DNA of 64,000 nucleotides, from assembly GCF_029277305.1 (NCBI RefSeq), contig NZ_CP119526.1. The stretch is one strand, 5' to 3'. Every line of letters begins with the position of its first letter. Positions within the stretch are counted from its first letter, which is position 1. Of the stretch, positions 7,767-17,039 are shown in pieces. The position numbers were made by a program, and so were the translations under genes. The notes beneath the pieces are model-generated. The model was not told the origin of the DNA and made no database searches. It saw only the letters and a list, made by a program, of their open reading frames with translations. Source of the stretch: Guptibacillus hwajinpoensis (GTDB lineage: Bacteria; Bacillota; Bacilli; Bacillales; Guptibacillaceae).

Positions 7767-8534
7767 ATGATTACAATTGAGAATCAAACAATCCAACATA
7801 TACCTGTTCTGCATGTTGTTGAGGCGGATCTCGCAAATCAGAAACTTCCTCTTGTCATGTTTCAGCATGGCTTTACAAGTGCTAAAGAGCATAATCTACA
7901 TATCGCCTATCTTCTTGCTGAGGAAGGTTACCGTGTATTACTACCGGATGCCGTTCATCATGGTGAAAGAGAGAAGGATCTCTCTGGCCAAAAACGTCAG
8001 CATGTGTTCTGGGAAATCGTAATCCAAAGCTTAACGGAGCTCGATCAACTAAGACAGCATTTCGTTGATAAACAGTTAGTCCAGGAAGATCGAATCGGTA
8101 TGTCAGGCACTTCAATGGGTGGCATTCTAACGTTTGGAGCACTAACGCAATATCCTTGGATCAAAACGGCGGTTTCATTAATGGGCTCACCATCTTACTT
8201 CAAACTTGCAAATGCCCAAATTCGCTACTTAAAAGAAGAAGGATTTAGTCTTCCGATTTCAGAAGAAGAAATGAAACAGCAAATTGAAGGATTACAATCT
8301 TATGATTTATCACTTCAAGAAGACAAACTCGACGGACGACCGCTCATGATGTGGCATAGCACAGTTGATAAAGTTGTTCCATATACCCTTACATATGACT
8401 TCTATAATCAAATCAAACCTTCTTATGAGGGGCGAGAACAAAACCTTAAATTCATGAAAGATGAGACTTCTGGTCATAAAGTTTCAAGAGAAGCTGTCCT
8501 TGCTCTTGTCGAGTGGTTCAAAACTCATTTATAA
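7767..8534 (+). CDS. yitV: YitV-like alpha/beta hydrolase (esterase)
   Basis: A 255-residue serine hydrolase: the nucleophile elbow GTSMGG (near residue 116), an acid in WHSTVDKVVPY and a C-terminal SGHKVS histidine make a complete triad. It belongs to the prolyl-oligopeptidase-like esterases. An oxyanion segment (FQHGFTSAKEHN) is near residue 33. Start ATG has AAAGGAG at 8 nt. Physiological substrate unknown. It precedes yitW as in B. subtilis. Confidence 0.9.
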   Translation: MITIENQTIQHIPVLHVVEADLANQKLPLVMFQHGFTSAKEHNLHIAYLLAEEGYRVLLPDAVHHGEREKDLSGQKRQHVFWEIVIQSLTELDQLRQHFVDKQLVQEDRIGMSGTSMGGILTFGALTQYPWIKTAVSLMGSPSYFKLANAQIRYLKEEGFSLPISEEEMKQQIEGLQSYDLSLQEDKLDGRPLMMWHSTVDKVVPYTLTYDFYNQIKPSYEGREQNLKFMKDETSGHKVSREAVLALVEWFKTHL

Positions 8535-8550
8535 AAATCAAGGCTTTTCG

Positions 8551-8579
8551 GTTTAAGTTAAAACTCAGTTTGTTATAAT
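8551..8579 (+). promoter_or_regulatory. Candidate SigA promoter of yitW
   Basis: A consensus -10 TATAAT (8574-8579) lies 17 nt after a weak -35 (GTTTAA, 8551-8556). The transcript would have a leader of about 30 nt. Confidence 0.5.
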
Positions 8580-8616
8580 GATAGATGGATGTACATGTAA
8601 GAAAGGAGAGAATGAA

Positions 8617-8937
8617 ATGTCAGATCAAACAGATCAAGAAATGAGAGATAAATTGTTCGAAGCACTTGAGAATGTCATCGACCCTGAACTTGGAATTGAC
8701 ATTGTTAATCTTGGACTAGTATACGAAGCAGACCTCAATGATGAAGGTGTTGCTCAAGTTGTTATGACATTAACCGCTATGGGTTGTCCTCTTGCAGGCA
8801 CAATTGTGAATGACGTGAAACGTTGTCTGTCAGACGTAGAAGAAGTTAAAGACGCTGATGTTAACATCGTATGGAACCCACCATGGTCAAAAGATAACAT
8901 GTCACGTTATGCAAAGATTGCTCTTGGCATAACGTGA
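8617..8937 (+). CDS. yitW: SufT/MIP18-family Fe-S maturation protein (DUF59)
   Basis: A 106-residue DUF59 protein (MSDQTDQEMRDKLFEALENV...). The conserved IDPELGIDIVNLGLVYE segment and the reactive Cys in LTAMGCPLAG are intact. SufT/YitW-type proteins assist Fe-S cluster maturation. The frame begins at 8578 inside the -10 box, so ATG 8617 after GAAAGGAGAG is the real start. Confidence 0.9.
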   Translation: MSDQTDQEMRDKLFEALENVIDPELGIDIVNLGLVYEADLNDEGVAQVVMTLTAMGCPLAGTIVNDVKRCLSDVEEVKDADVNIVWNPPWSKDNMSRYAKIALGIT

Positions 8938-8950
8938 TGCAAATAGAGAA

Positions 8951-8979
8951 AGGAAGAGGGGGAACCTCTTCCTTTTTTT
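8951..8979 (+). terminator. Rho-independent terminator after yitW
   Basis: Stem AGGAAGAGG / CCTCTTCCT followed by seven T. Confidence 0.9.
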
Positions 8980-8982
8980 ATT

Positions 8983-9026
8983 GGCTATATGAAATCGAGA
9001 AATCAACAATATGAACTAATATAGCC
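8983..9026. repeat. Dispersed TIR repeat family 2, short copy
   Basis: Bounded by GGCTATAT and ATATAGCC; it contains AAATCAACAATATGAACTAA, close to the right end of the 193-bp copy at 31369-31561. It looks like an internally deleted copy. It begins 4 nt after the yitW terminator. Confidence 0.65.
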
Positions 9027-9078
9027 TTTTTATTAAGATGGAGTCTATAGTAGGTGGTATATAAGAGCAAAACGAAAT

Positions 9079-10752
9079 CTATTGCGTTCGATCAATAACG
9101 ATATTCTCTTTAAACATGCTCCAAATCGCAGGATCTTCCATGCCAAGTCGCCACAACGCTACCCCTTGCACGCCGAGTTCATCTGCTAAACGGGTTTTGG
9201 CTTCAATACTCTGTTCATTTTCGAACCATACTTCGTGTTTATTGCCTTCTTCATCTTCATACGTGAAGAAAGGCGTTTTCCTCTCCTCGTTAAATTGAAC
9301 TTCTGCTTTATATTTCTTCTTTAATTTCATAGCCATATCATACGTCACGTAAGTGCTTTTATCTTCATCAAGGTTAAAGTCAAATCCAAAAACGGAAATA
9401 GCTGATACTAATTTTTCTGGTGGGATTCTTGTTTTAGCATAAGTCATTACTTTCTCCATCCAACCTGCAGTAACCGCAGGTCCAGCTGGACTACCTGGCC
9501 ATCCAAACTCGTTATACAACATAACGATAAATTGATCGACATGCTTGCCAATTTCAGCATAATCAAATGGATCTGAGAAAGGGTTAACTGGCTCATCTGA
9601 AGCTCTAGAAGGGACGCTTGCAGAGAAGAAATACCCTTTCTTATGCAACTCTTCACCAATAGCTTTGTAGAGCAGTGATAGTTTTTCCGAGTCTTCAATA
9701 TAGACATCTTCTATATCAATATCCACACCATCAAAATTGTACTTCTCAATAAGCTTCACTAAATTTAAAGCAAAGGCACGTCGGTTTTCTTCGCTTGATA
9801 CGAGTGTCTGAACAACTTTCTTGCTTGGTTCAGTGTCGCCCTTTTTATAAAGAAGGTTGTGAACGACTGGCATCACTTTAATGTTTTGATCATGAGCAAG
9901 CTGAACAAGTTTTTCGATTTCACGATCAGAGAACTTTCCAAACTTCTCAATCGTAGTTGGATTCGACTCACTAATTCGAAACAAGAACAATGCGAGTTGA
10001 GATAACTCTGGTCGATTTGATACAAAGGATTTATAGGAAGAAGGAAGTGATGGACCTTCTTCAAGCGTGTAATAGCCTATGATTCTCGAGACAGGTTGAT
10101 CATCACCATATGCATTAAATGTAACAACGCTGTCTGAAATCCATCCGTTTGTACCGTCATACAATTTAACTTTAAACCAATTCTCTCGAATACCTTCAAC
10201 GAAAAACTTTGCCCCTGCCTTCACCTGAGTAATGACATTATACCCTTTGCCTGGACCGGTTCTTACATTAGCACGATCTGATTTCACAACAGCTTCTGAA
10301 TAAACTGGTATTTTGAGCGTTTGGCCAATTGTTAAAGCATCAGAAGATAAATTATTTAATGTCATGATGCTTTTCGCCGTGGTTTTGTAATTGTTTGCAA
10401 TTTGATAGAGGCTATCTCCTGATTTCACTGTATAATCGATTCGCGTCATTCGATTTCGGGTAGAAGGAATATCAAGGTGCTGTCCTACATATATGAGGTT
10501 GGATTGTAATTGATTTAATTCTTTTACTTCATCAACAGGAACTTGAAAACGATCTGAAATAGTAAGCAGTGTGTCTCCCTGTTGTACAGTATAAGTAGCT
10601 GTTGAAGTAGGGATACGCAGCATCTGACCTACATAAATAATATTGGAATTAAGGTTATTGAGCTGTCTAATTTGTTGGACTGATCGATCGTGTGATTCAG
10701 CTATGTTAAGCAAAGTATCTCCAGGTTTAACAAGATATTGGCTTTGAGGCAT
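9079..10752 (-). CDS. LysM-GH18 spore peptidoglycan hydrolase (YaaH/SleL-like)
   Basis: About 557 residues: three LysM domains (near 2-46, 52-95 and 105-150; each starts YxVxxGDTL/S), then an SH3-like segment (about 155-212, VRTGPGKGYN), then a glycoside hydrolase family 18 domain. The catalytic DxDxE signature is present as DGVDIDIED near residue 340. There is no signal peptide, as usual for spore-located YaaH/SleL/YdhD enzymes that reach the cortex by assembly. ATG 10752 follows AAGGAG by 8 nt and is preferred over upstream GTG/ATG. Likely an N-acetylglucosaminidase in germination, by family. Confidence 0.88.
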   Translation of the reverse strand: MPQSQYLVKPGDTLLNIAESHDRSVQQIRQLNNLNSNIIYVGQMLRIPTSTATYTVQQGDTLLTISDRFQVPVDEVKELNQLQSNLIYVGQHLDIPSTRNRMTRIDYTVKSGDSLYQIANNYKTTAKSIMTLNNLSSDALTIGQTLKIPVYSEAVVKSDRANVRTGPGKGYNVITQVKAGAKFFVEGIRENWFKVKLYDGTNGWISDSVVTFNAYGDDQPVSRIIGYYTLEEGPSLPSSYKSFVSNRPELSQLALFLFRISESNPTTIEKFGKFSDREIEKLVQLAHDQNIKVMPVVHNLLYKKGDTEPSKKVVQTLVSSEENRRAFALNLVKLIEKYNFDGVDIDIEDVYIEDSEKLSLLYKAIGEELHKKGYFFSASVPSRASDEPVNPFSDPFDYAEIGKHVDQFIVMLYNEFGWPGSPAGPAVTAGWMEKVMTYAKTRIPPEKLVSAISVFGFDFNLDEDKSTYVTYDMAMKLKKKYKAEVQFNEERKTPFFTYEDEEGNKHEVWFENEQSIEAKTRLADELGVQGVALWRLGMEDPAIWSMFKENIVIDRTQ

Positions 10753-10884
10753 AATCATCACTCCTTCCTATATAAGATGCATCACTACAAATCTATTCAG
10801 AGCACTGTTTAATCATTACTTTTTATATGTCATCAATATCTTTGATACAATGAATAGGAAAATCATAACAATGGAGTTGAGGTC

Positions 10885-12144
10885 GTGGTGGAGAGAAGGA
10901 AACCGATACCAGTTCAAGAAGCAGTAGATAAAGTAATGGCGCTTTCATACGAAGGATCAACAGAACTAATCTCATTATCTGAAAGCGATGGTCGTCATCT
11001 CAGTGAGGATGTCAAAGCGGATCATGATGTACCACCTTTTGACCGTTCCCCGTATGATGGCTTTGCCATACGGTCTGTGGATACATATAATGCTGGGCAG
11101 GATTCACCAATTGAGTTAGAAGTGATTGAGGAGATTGGAGCAGGAACTGTAGCTACGAAAATTCCTGAAGCGAATCAAGCAATAAGAATCATGACTGGAG
11201 CTCCTATTCCAGAAGGTACTGATGCTGTGATTATGCTCGAACTCGTTCAAGAACTCCAAGTTGAGGCTCAACATTTCATTAAGATTAAACGTAGAGTAAA
11301 GAAAGGGGACAACCTTTCTTTACAAGGTGAAGATACAAGAAAAGGGACAATTTTAGTTGAAAAAGGATCAATCATTACGCCTGGTGTTAAAGCGCTTTTA
11401 GCCACATTCGGATATGCAAAGGTTCCTGTGGCGGTAAAGCCTGATGTTGGTATTTTTGCAACCGGTACAGAGCTCTTAGACCCAGAAGAAGCACTCGAAC
11501 CAGGGAAAATAAGGAATAGTAACTCTCCAATGATTGAAGGACAAGTAAAGGCAGCGGGAGCTAATCCACTATACTTTGGGAAGCTAGACGATGATTTTGA
11601 AACCTGTTTTACGTCTGTGCAACAGGCACTGGAGAAAGTTGATTTACTTATTACCACGGGTGGTGTGTCGGTTGGAGACTATGATTACCTTCCAGCAATT
11701 TATGAGAAGTTAGGTGCAACAGTGTTATTCAATAAAGTTGGAATGAGACCAGGTAGTGTGACGACCGTTGCAGAATGGAATGGTAAGCTGTTATTCGGAC
11801 TTTCTGGTAATCCCTCAGCCTGCTTTGTTGGATTTGAGCTATTTGCAAGACCCATTCTTAAGCGAGCGCTGTTTTCTCAATATCCCTATCGGATGAAAAG
11901 TATGGGAACGCTTCTAACAGACTTTCCTAAGCCGAATCCGTTTACGCGATTTGTTCGGTGCAGAACGGAAGAACGAGAAGGCCGAATTTACGTAAAGCCG
12001 ACTGGTCTTGATAAGTCAGGGAGTGTAACATCACTCGCAGAAGCAAATGCCTTCGCCGTTTTACCTGGAGGAACACGAGGTTATAAATCAGGAGATCTTG
12101 TTGATCTCATCCATCTTCGCGATGGTGGATCTGATTACTTGTGA
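10885..12144 (+). CDS. moeA: Molybdopterin molybdenumtransferase MoeA
   Basis: A 419-residue protein that inserts molybdate into molybdopterin. Domain I/II segment FDRSPYDGFAIRS near residue 52 and the MoCF-binding motif ITTGGVSVGDYDY near residue 256 are diagnostic; GLSGNPSACFVGFELF completes the fold. GTG start at 10885 (GTG 10888 is an alternative). First gene of moeA-mobB-moaE-moaD; overlaps mobB by 4 nt. moaA, moaC and mogA are not in the window. Confidence 0.95.
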   Translation: MVERRKPIPVQEAVDKVMALSYEGSTELISLSESDGRHLSEDVKADHDVPPFDRSPYDGFAIRSVDTYNAGQDSPIELEVIEEIGAGTVATKIPEANQAIRIMTGAPIPEGTDAVIMLELVQELQVEAQHFIKIKRRVKKGDNLSLQGEDTRKGTILVEKGSIITPGVKALLATFGYAKVPVAVKPDVGIFATGTELLDPEEALEPGKIRNSNSPMIEGQVKAAGANPLYFGKLDDDFETCFTSVQQALEKVDLLITTGGVSVGDYDYLPAIYEKLGATVLFNKVGMRPGSVTTVAEWNGKLLFGLSGNPSACFVGFELFARPILKRALFSQYPYRMKSMGTLLTDFPKPNPFTRFVRCRTEEREGRIYVKPTGLDKSGSVTSLAEANAFAVLPGGTRGYKSGDLVDLIHLRDGGSDYL

Positions 12145-12641
12145 ATACACCCATTCTTCAAGTCGTTGGGTATCAAGATAGCGGGAAAACGCTTTTTCTA
12201 GAAAGGTTTATTGAAGAAGCAGCGGTAGATGGGTTTCGAATAGGTGTGATTAAACATCATGGACATGGTTCACCAGATCTTTATGATGAGAAGAAAGACA
12301 CGGGACGTCACCGTAGTGCAGGTGCTGTAGTAACGGGCGTTAGTGGTGGCGGAGTGATTTCCATACAAGCGACGCAAGAGGACGATTGGCAGCTTGAACG
12401 CTTATTGGATTTATATAAATCATTTCAACTTGATCTAATCTTAGTAGAAGGATATAAAGAGAAGCCACTTCCAAAAGTGTTGATGATTAGAACGCAAGCA
12501 GATCTCACGCTGCTTACTATGAAAAATATCCGTGCTATCGTAACGAAAGAGCACATTGATACCGAATTAATACCTACTTATTCATTTTACAACATGGGGT
12601 TATGTATTAAAGAATTATTGAAAGAGTTGAAGGGAGAATGA
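12141..12641 (+). CDS. mobB: Molybdopterin-guanine dinucleotide biosynthesis adaptor MobB
   Basis: A 166-residue P-loop GTPase; Walker A is GYQDSGKT near residue 9. KHHGHG and LVEGYKEKP are MobB-family motifs. It helps MobA form the guanine dinucleotide cofactor. The GTG start overlaps the moeA stop by 4 nt, showing translational coupling. Confidence 0.93.
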   Translation: MNTPILQVVGYQDSGKTLFLERFIEEAAVDGFRIGVIKHHGHGSPDLYDEKKDTGRHRSAGAVVTGVSGGGVISIQATQEDDWQLERLLDLYKSFQLDLILVEGYKEKPLPKVLMIRTQADLTLLTMKNIRAIVTKEHIDTELIPTYSFYNMGLCIKELLKELKGE

Positions 12642-12642
12642 G

Positions 12643-13104
12643 ATGGAAAAGTATTCGATTACATCAGAAGAGATTGATGTGAGTGCTGTGATAAACAGCG
12701 TGATACACCCTGAGGCTGGAGCGGTTAATACGTTTATCGGAACTGTAAGAGAATTTACGAAAGGAAAGCAAACGGTGTCGCTTCAATATGAAGCGTATGC
12801 TTCTATGGCAGAGAAACAGTTAAAGGGAATTGGTGACGAAATAAGCGAGAAATGGCCAGGTGTTAAAACATCCATCGTCCATCGAATAGGCATGCTAGCG
12901 ATTAGTGATATTGCGGTAGTAATTGCTGTAGCATCGCCTCATCGTGCAGAAAGTTATGAAGCAAGTCGCTATGCTATTGAACGGATTAAACAAATTGTGC
13001 CAATATGGAAGAAGGAATATTGGGTGAATGGCGAAGAGTGGATTGGCGATCAGCTTGAGAATAAAGCTTATCCCGATGGTAAACCTGAGGAGGGTAGCAA
13101 ATGA
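12643..13104 (+). CDS. moaE: Molybdopterin synthase catalytic subunit MoaE
   Basis: A 153-residue large subunit of molybdopterin synthase. The NTFIGTVREFTKGK motif near residue 29 and VASPHRAESYEASRYAIERI with KQIVPIWKKEYW contain the conserved His, Arg and Lys residues. It forms a heterotetramer with MoaD, encoded next with a 4-nt overlap. Ribosome site GGGAG precedes ATG. Confidence 0.95.
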   Translation: MEKYSITSEEIDVSAVINSVIHPEAGAVNTFIGTVREFTKGKQTVSLQYEAYASMAEKQLKGIGDEISEKWPGVKTSIVHRIGMLAISDIAVVIAVASPHRAESYEASRYAIERIKQIVPIWKKEYWVNGEEWIGDQLENKAYPDGKPEEGSK

Positions 13105-13334
13105 TTACTGTACTTTTTTTTGCAGGACAACAAGAGTTAATCGGTGAGAACAAACTTGAACGACCTGAGTCTCATATCAAAATATCAGATCTTAAAGCGA
13201 AGCTGATGGAAGAATACCCTAAACTTTCTCTTCAACATACAATGACGGCTATAAATGAAGTGTATGCGGAAGAAGAAGAATTTGCAGGAGACAATGATAT
13301 CGTTGCGTTCATTCCACCAGTAAGTGGAGGATAA
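13101..13334 (+). CDS. moaD: Molybdopterin synthase sulfur carrier MoaD
   Basis: A 77-residue ubiquitin-fold protein ending in the required Gly-Gly (IPPVSGG), which is adenylated and thiocarboxylated to deliver sulfur to MoaE. Overlaps moaE by 4 nt. Confidence 0.93.
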   Translation: MITVLFFAGQQELIGENKLERPESHIKISDLKAKLMEEYPKLSLQHTMTAINEVYAEEEEFAGDNDIVAFIPPVSGG

Positions 13335-13342
13335 ATGCAAGA

Positions 13343-13372
13343 AAAAACACCCATTTTAAGGGTGTTTTTTTA
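13343..13372. terminator. Terminator between moaD and uppP
   Basis: Stem AAAACACCC / GGGTGTTTT with A and T runs on both sides; likely works for both converging genes. Confidence 0.85.
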
Positions 13373-13378
13373 GATGAA

Positions 13379-14173
13379 TTAAATAATGAGGATAAGTGCA
13401 CCTGCGATAAAGCAGTAGATCGCAAAATAAATTAAATTACCGCGTGCCATAATATTCATAAACCATTTTAAAGAAAAATAAGAAGCCATTAAAGATAAAA
13501 GGAATGCGACGATATAAGGTATGAGTAGGTCACCAAAATGAAGATCGCTAATACCAAACACCATTGTTCCAACACTAACTGGTATAAAAAGCAGGAAAGA
13601 AAAGCGAAGGGCTGTTTCTTGCTTCATGCCAATTCCCATTGCTGCAACGATTGTAGCCCCAGATCGACTAATTCCAGGAATTAATGCAACTGCTTGAGCT
13701 AGTCCTACAATAATGGCATCTCTTAGATTAAGTTCGGATTCACCTTTTGAGCCTCTAAGGTTACGAATTAACCATAATGCGATTCCTGTAATAATGAGGG
13801 TTGCTCCTACGATTTTAAGTCCTTTTAGTTGATCGCCGATAAAATCCTCAAAAGTAAGACCAAGCACTGCAGCAGGGATCGTAGCAATCACAAGATAGAC
13901 GATAAACATAAAATCACTTTTAGAGCTCTCTTCGCGAGAAACGATATATTGAACACCGTTTGCTGTAAGGCGAATGAGATCTTTGCGGTAGACAAGTAAG
14001 ACAGCGAGTAGTGAAGCGAAGTTCATTAGAATTTCAAAACTTAGGCCTTTAATATCTAACCCGAATAGTTCTTGTGCAATGACAAGGTGTCCACTTGATG
14101 AAATCGGGATGGGTTCTGTAAATCCTTGAAGAAGCCCGAGAAAAGCGAACTTTAGTAATTCAAGCAATTCCAT
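13379..14173 (-). CDS. uppP: Undecaprenyl-diphosphate phosphatase (UppP/BacA)
   Basis: A 264-residue integral membrane enzyme recycling the lipid carrier of peptidoglycan synthesis. The family motifs QGFTEPIPISSSGHL (near residue 15) and the PGISRSGAT phosphate-binding loop are intact; about seven to eight hydrophobic helices. The frame extends to 14215, but ATG 14173 after GGAGG fits the family start MELLELLKF. Proline in place of the more common Phe/Leu in the TE(F/W)LP part is a minor variant. Confidence 0.92.
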   Translation of the reverse strand: MELLELLKFAFLGLLQGFTEPIPISSSGHLVIAQELFGLDIKGLSFEILMNFASLLAVLLVYRKDLIRLTANGVQYIVSREESSKSDFMFIVYLVIATIPAAVLGLTFEDFIGDQLKGLKIVGATLIITGIALWLIRNLRGSKGESELNLRDAIIVGLAQAVALIPGISRSGATIVAAMGIGMKQETALRFSFLLFIPVSVGTMVFGISDLHFGDLLIPYIVAFLLSLMASYFSLKWFMNIMARGNLIYFAIYCFIAGALILII

Positions 14174-14344
14174 AATGATTGTTCCTCCAATAATCGATGC
14201 AAAGTAAATTGACACATGTAACCATTAAACACCAATGCTTCCAATTTTGTAAAGGGGTATTTAACGTGCTGTTTACATAAAACAGTATTCGATGATGAAT
14301 GCTGATAAAGGGGGCGAAGTAAAAGAGAGGAAGGAGGTAGACGA

Positions 14345-14533
14345 ATGGGCGGAGAAAATCGTCTATACACACCAGGACAGAAGGCACCTAATAACGGTGT
14401 ATATATAGAAATAGGTGAGACTAATAATATGGTAAAAGATCCTCAGCAGATTGAGCTTCGAGCTGGACAGGCATTTCCAGAGTGTACGAACCAGAACCGT
14501 AAATGGTCACGTAAGCCAAAGCCTCATCACTAA
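14345..14533 (+). CDS. yjzC: YjzC family small protein
   Basis: A 62-residue protein (RLYTPGQKAPNNGVYIEIGE) matching YjzC, a short Bacillaceae family of unknown function, with the conserved GQ-AP-NGVY-E-GE and PE-TN-NR-W patterns. Ribosome site AAGGAGG. Convergent with yjzD across a shared terminator. Confidence 0.85.
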   Translation: MGGENRLYTPGQKAPNNGVYIEIGETNNMVKDPQQIELRAGQAFPECTNQNRKWSRKPKPHH

Positions 14534-14535
14534 AA

Positions 14536-14567
14536 AAACAAGCGCCTTCGAGCGAAGGCGCTTGTTT
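14536..14567. terminator. Bidirectional terminator between yjzC and yjzD
   Basis: A 15-bp perfect stem (AAACAAGCGCCTTCG with its complement) and 2-nt gap, A-rich on one side and T-rich on the other. Confidence 0.9.
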
Positions 14568-14756
14568 CTATTGTTCAGCTGGATCCGAGATAAGACCGTC
14601 TCCAATAATCATTGCTGCTACAGCTAGAATAATTCCGAAAAAAGATGCGGAAGCAAAGTTGTAATGACCGCCTTGCATTGAAGCAAGTACATAGAAGCTC
14701 ATATTGCTTAGAAGAGTACCCCAAATAATCGCCCAAATATAACGCACTAAATTCAC
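14568..14756 (-). CDS. yjzD: YjzD family small membrane protein (DUF2929)
   Basis: A 62-residue protein with two hydrophobic helices (about residues 5-25 and 38-55), matching DUF2929/YjzD. Function unknown. It sits beside yjzC as in B. subtilis. Ribosome site GAGGTG precedes the ATG. Confidence 0.85.
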   Translation of the reverse strand: MNLVRYIWAIIWGTLLSNMSFYVLASMQGGHYNFASASFFGIILAVAAMIIGDGLISDPAEQ

Positions 14757-15044
14757 CTCATTTGTAAACGTATTCTAACGATTATCATACCACAAAACAT
14801 TTGAAAACGGCATCTATGAATTCATTATTCACAAGATTTATTAGAAGCAACAATTGAAGATATCATCTAAAACAAAAAGATATCATGGTACCGCCCTATA
14901 ATGCATATTGTCATAGAAGGGGGCTGTTCGTCATTTCGTTAAGGATCGTGCCATGAAATTCCCTTGAAATAGGCACTTCACCCTTTCTTCCATATGCAAC
15001 TTGCATAGGTTATACAGAATGCGATAAAAGGGCGAGGGGAGAGT

Positions 15045-15770
15045 ATGTGTATTCGTAAACGAGCCTATCAATTAGACGGGGAGTGGACGATCGTTCTAGT
15101 CCCTGAAAGGCCTAACGGGTTTGGCGTCTTCATTATTGGTGGTTTAACCCACTTTGTTGATTCCGAAACAAGTTTCTGGTTACAAAACCATACAAGGTCA
15201 GGGATGATTGTAGAACTTCTTGAAGCAGGCTATACAATTTATACAAGTAACTTATACGGAAGGCATTGGGGATCGCCAAAAGCAGCTAAACTAACCGAGC
15301 GAATTTATAACCTTGTTCATAAACAGGAGATTTTGAACCCTAGAATTCATATCCTTGCAGAAGGAATGGGGGTTCTGGCTGCGAATGCATTTCTCAAAAA
15401 CAAGACGAGTCAGGTGAGATCTGCTGCGTGGCTAAATCCATGCTTCGATGTGAAGAACCTTGTTCTTCAAGAGCAACAAAATCGTCTCTTCTATAAAAGA
15501 TTAGTTCGAGAAATTGCCAAAGCTTATGAGATCGAGAGTGAACGTGTCATAGATGAACTAGATAAAAAGGAAATACACGTAGCAAATTCACCTATTAAAA
15601 TATGGCACCATTCAATCAGAAGTCCATATTCTTTAGAACAAATAAGGCGTTATGAACGTCTTCAAGAGGAAATAAATTGTCCGATTGAGCTTGCTTTGTT
15701 AAGTGACAGCTATCAATCATTAGGAAAAAAAATGATTCGATTCTTCCAACTTCATGAGGGCGATCTTTAA
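15045..15770 (+). CDS. Alpha/beta-hydrolase-fold protein with a changed nucleophile elbow
   Basis: A 241-residue protein. The pattern of FIIGGLTHF (oxyanion-like), then IHILAEGMGVLAANA (elbow) is alpha/beta-hydrolase-like, but the position of the serine nucleophile holds Gly107 (AEGMG instead of xSxG). It may be a non-catalytic relative. It occupies the place where B. subtilis has yjaU. Start ATG follows GAGGGGAGAG. It ends 1 nt before the convergent oxidoreductase with no terminator between them. The 288 nt upstream hold no gene I can support. Confidence 0.6.
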   Translation: MCIRKRAYQLDGEWTIVLVPERPNGFGVFIIGGLTHFVDSETSFWLQNHTRSGMIVELLEAGYTIYTSNLYGRHWGSPKAAKLTERIYNLVHKQEILNPRIHILAEGMGVLAANAFLKNKTSQVRSAAWLNPCFDVKNLVLQEQQNRLFYKRLVREIAKAYEIESERVIDELDKKEIHVANSPIKIWHHSIRSPYSLEQIRRYERLQEEINCPIELALLSDSYQSLGKKMIRFFQLHEGDL

Positions 15771-15771
15771 G

Positions 15772-16959
15772 CTATCGACCAAGCCGCGTTATGTCCATTG
15801 CAGGATGAAACCCATAAAGAATTAAGTCTTTCAGCATTTCAGCTCCTAGCATACTGTAGACTGTTCCGTTACCACCATATCCAAGCATAAAATAAACATT
15901 TTCATATTTAGGGTGCTCGCCAATAAAAGGAAGTCCATCCTTTGTAGATCCAAACACAGCACTCCATTCGAATTCAATAGATGGCGATATATGGGGGAAA
16001 AGTGTATTTAGTTTAGATAATAACTGTTCCCCTTTACACATTAGGTCATCATCGTTCGTTAACTTTTCGTCTAATCCACCTATTATGATTCGATTATCTG
16101 ATGTTGTTCTTAAATAATGATACGGGCGAGCCGTTTCCCAGATCAGTGAACGATTATGCCATCCAATAAATTGATCGATTGGTTTTGTTGCGATTGTATA
16201 GGTGCGCTCAAGTAGAGCGCCTTTTGTTTTTGCAAATTCTTGGGTGGCATATCCTGTTGCATAAATGACTTTTTTTGCTTGAATATCTCCTTTTTCCGTT
16301 TCAAAACATAATTCATCTTTTGAAAATCGGTGAGAAAGAATTTCGGTGTTTTCATAAATGTCTACGCCTAATTGATTGGAATCTTTCGCTAGTTGTAGAG
16401 AGAACTTGTAGGGATTTACTTCTGCTTCTGCTTTAGTATAAATACCTCCGGGAGCTTCGAAGGAATATAAGTTACTAATTGCGTGTTTATCCAGGTAGTC
16501 AGCATGAAATCCATGTTGAATTAATGCATCGTATTCATTTTTCAATTTCTTAAGGTCGTGTTCATTACTAGCATAATAAAGGCTGTCGGCTCGTCTGAAG
16601 TCGGTAGGTTCTGACAAATAAGTGCTGTACTTATCAAGTTCATCAATCGCTTTTAAACAAAGTTTATAGAAGTAAACGGCTTTTTCTTTACCAAACCGAT
16701 CAATTAAATCGATAAGCATTGCATCGTTAGAAAATTGCAGAAGTCCGGTATTCACTGACGTACTTCCAGTTCCGATTTGATTTTTCTCGATTAAAACTGT
16801 CTTAATATCATAGTCTGCAAGTACCCTAGCCATAATCGTTCCAGACATACCACCGCCAATAATCAAAACGTCACAATGAATCGACGACGTTAGAGCGGGA
16901 AACGATGGTGTTTCTTCCACGGTCGATGGCCAGTATAAGTTTCCCTGGTAAAGTTCCAT
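15772..16959 (-). CDS. FAD-dependent amino-acid-oxidase-type oxidoreductase
   Basis: A 395-residue DAO-family flavoprotein. After a 28-residue lead (with YWPSTVEE) comes the dinucleotide-binding GGGMSG (near residue 36), the glutamate LIEKN, and a C-terminal FAD segment (FMLGYGGNGTVYS). The opening resembles gamma-glutamylputrescine or amine oxidases of the family, but the substrate is uncertain. Transcribed alone and divergent from the SDR-like gene. Confidence 0.85.
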   Translation of the reverse strand: MELYQGNLYWPSTVEETPSFPALTSSIHCDVLIIGGGMSGTIMARVLADYDIKTVLIEKNQIGTGSTSVNTGLLQFSNDAMLIDLIDRFGKEKAVYFYKLCLKAIDELDKYSTYLSEPTDFRRADSLYYASNEHDLKKLKNEYDALIQHGFHADYLDKHAISNLYSFEAPGGIYTKAEAEVNPYKFSLQLAKDSNQLGVDIYENTEILSHRFSKDELCFETEKGDIQAKKVIYATGYATQEFAKTKGALLERTYTIATKPIDQFIGWHNRSLIWETARPYHYLRTTSDNRIIIGGLDEKLTNDDDLMCKGEQLLSKLNTLFPHISPSIEFEWSAVFGSTKDGLPFIGEHPKYENVYFMLGYGGNGTVYSMLGAEMLKDLILYGFHPAMDITRLGR

Positions 16960-17039
16960 ATGAATGTTTCCTTCCGTAAAGTAATAGTCATCTATTAGAA
17001 TGATCTGACAGAACAGAAAGTATTCGAGGTGGGTGCCAA

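Noticed and set aside
14870..14960. T-box-like GGTACCGCC before the gene at 15045
   Set aside because: There is no full T-box core (AGGGTGGNACC), stem I or terminator; it is a chance partial match.
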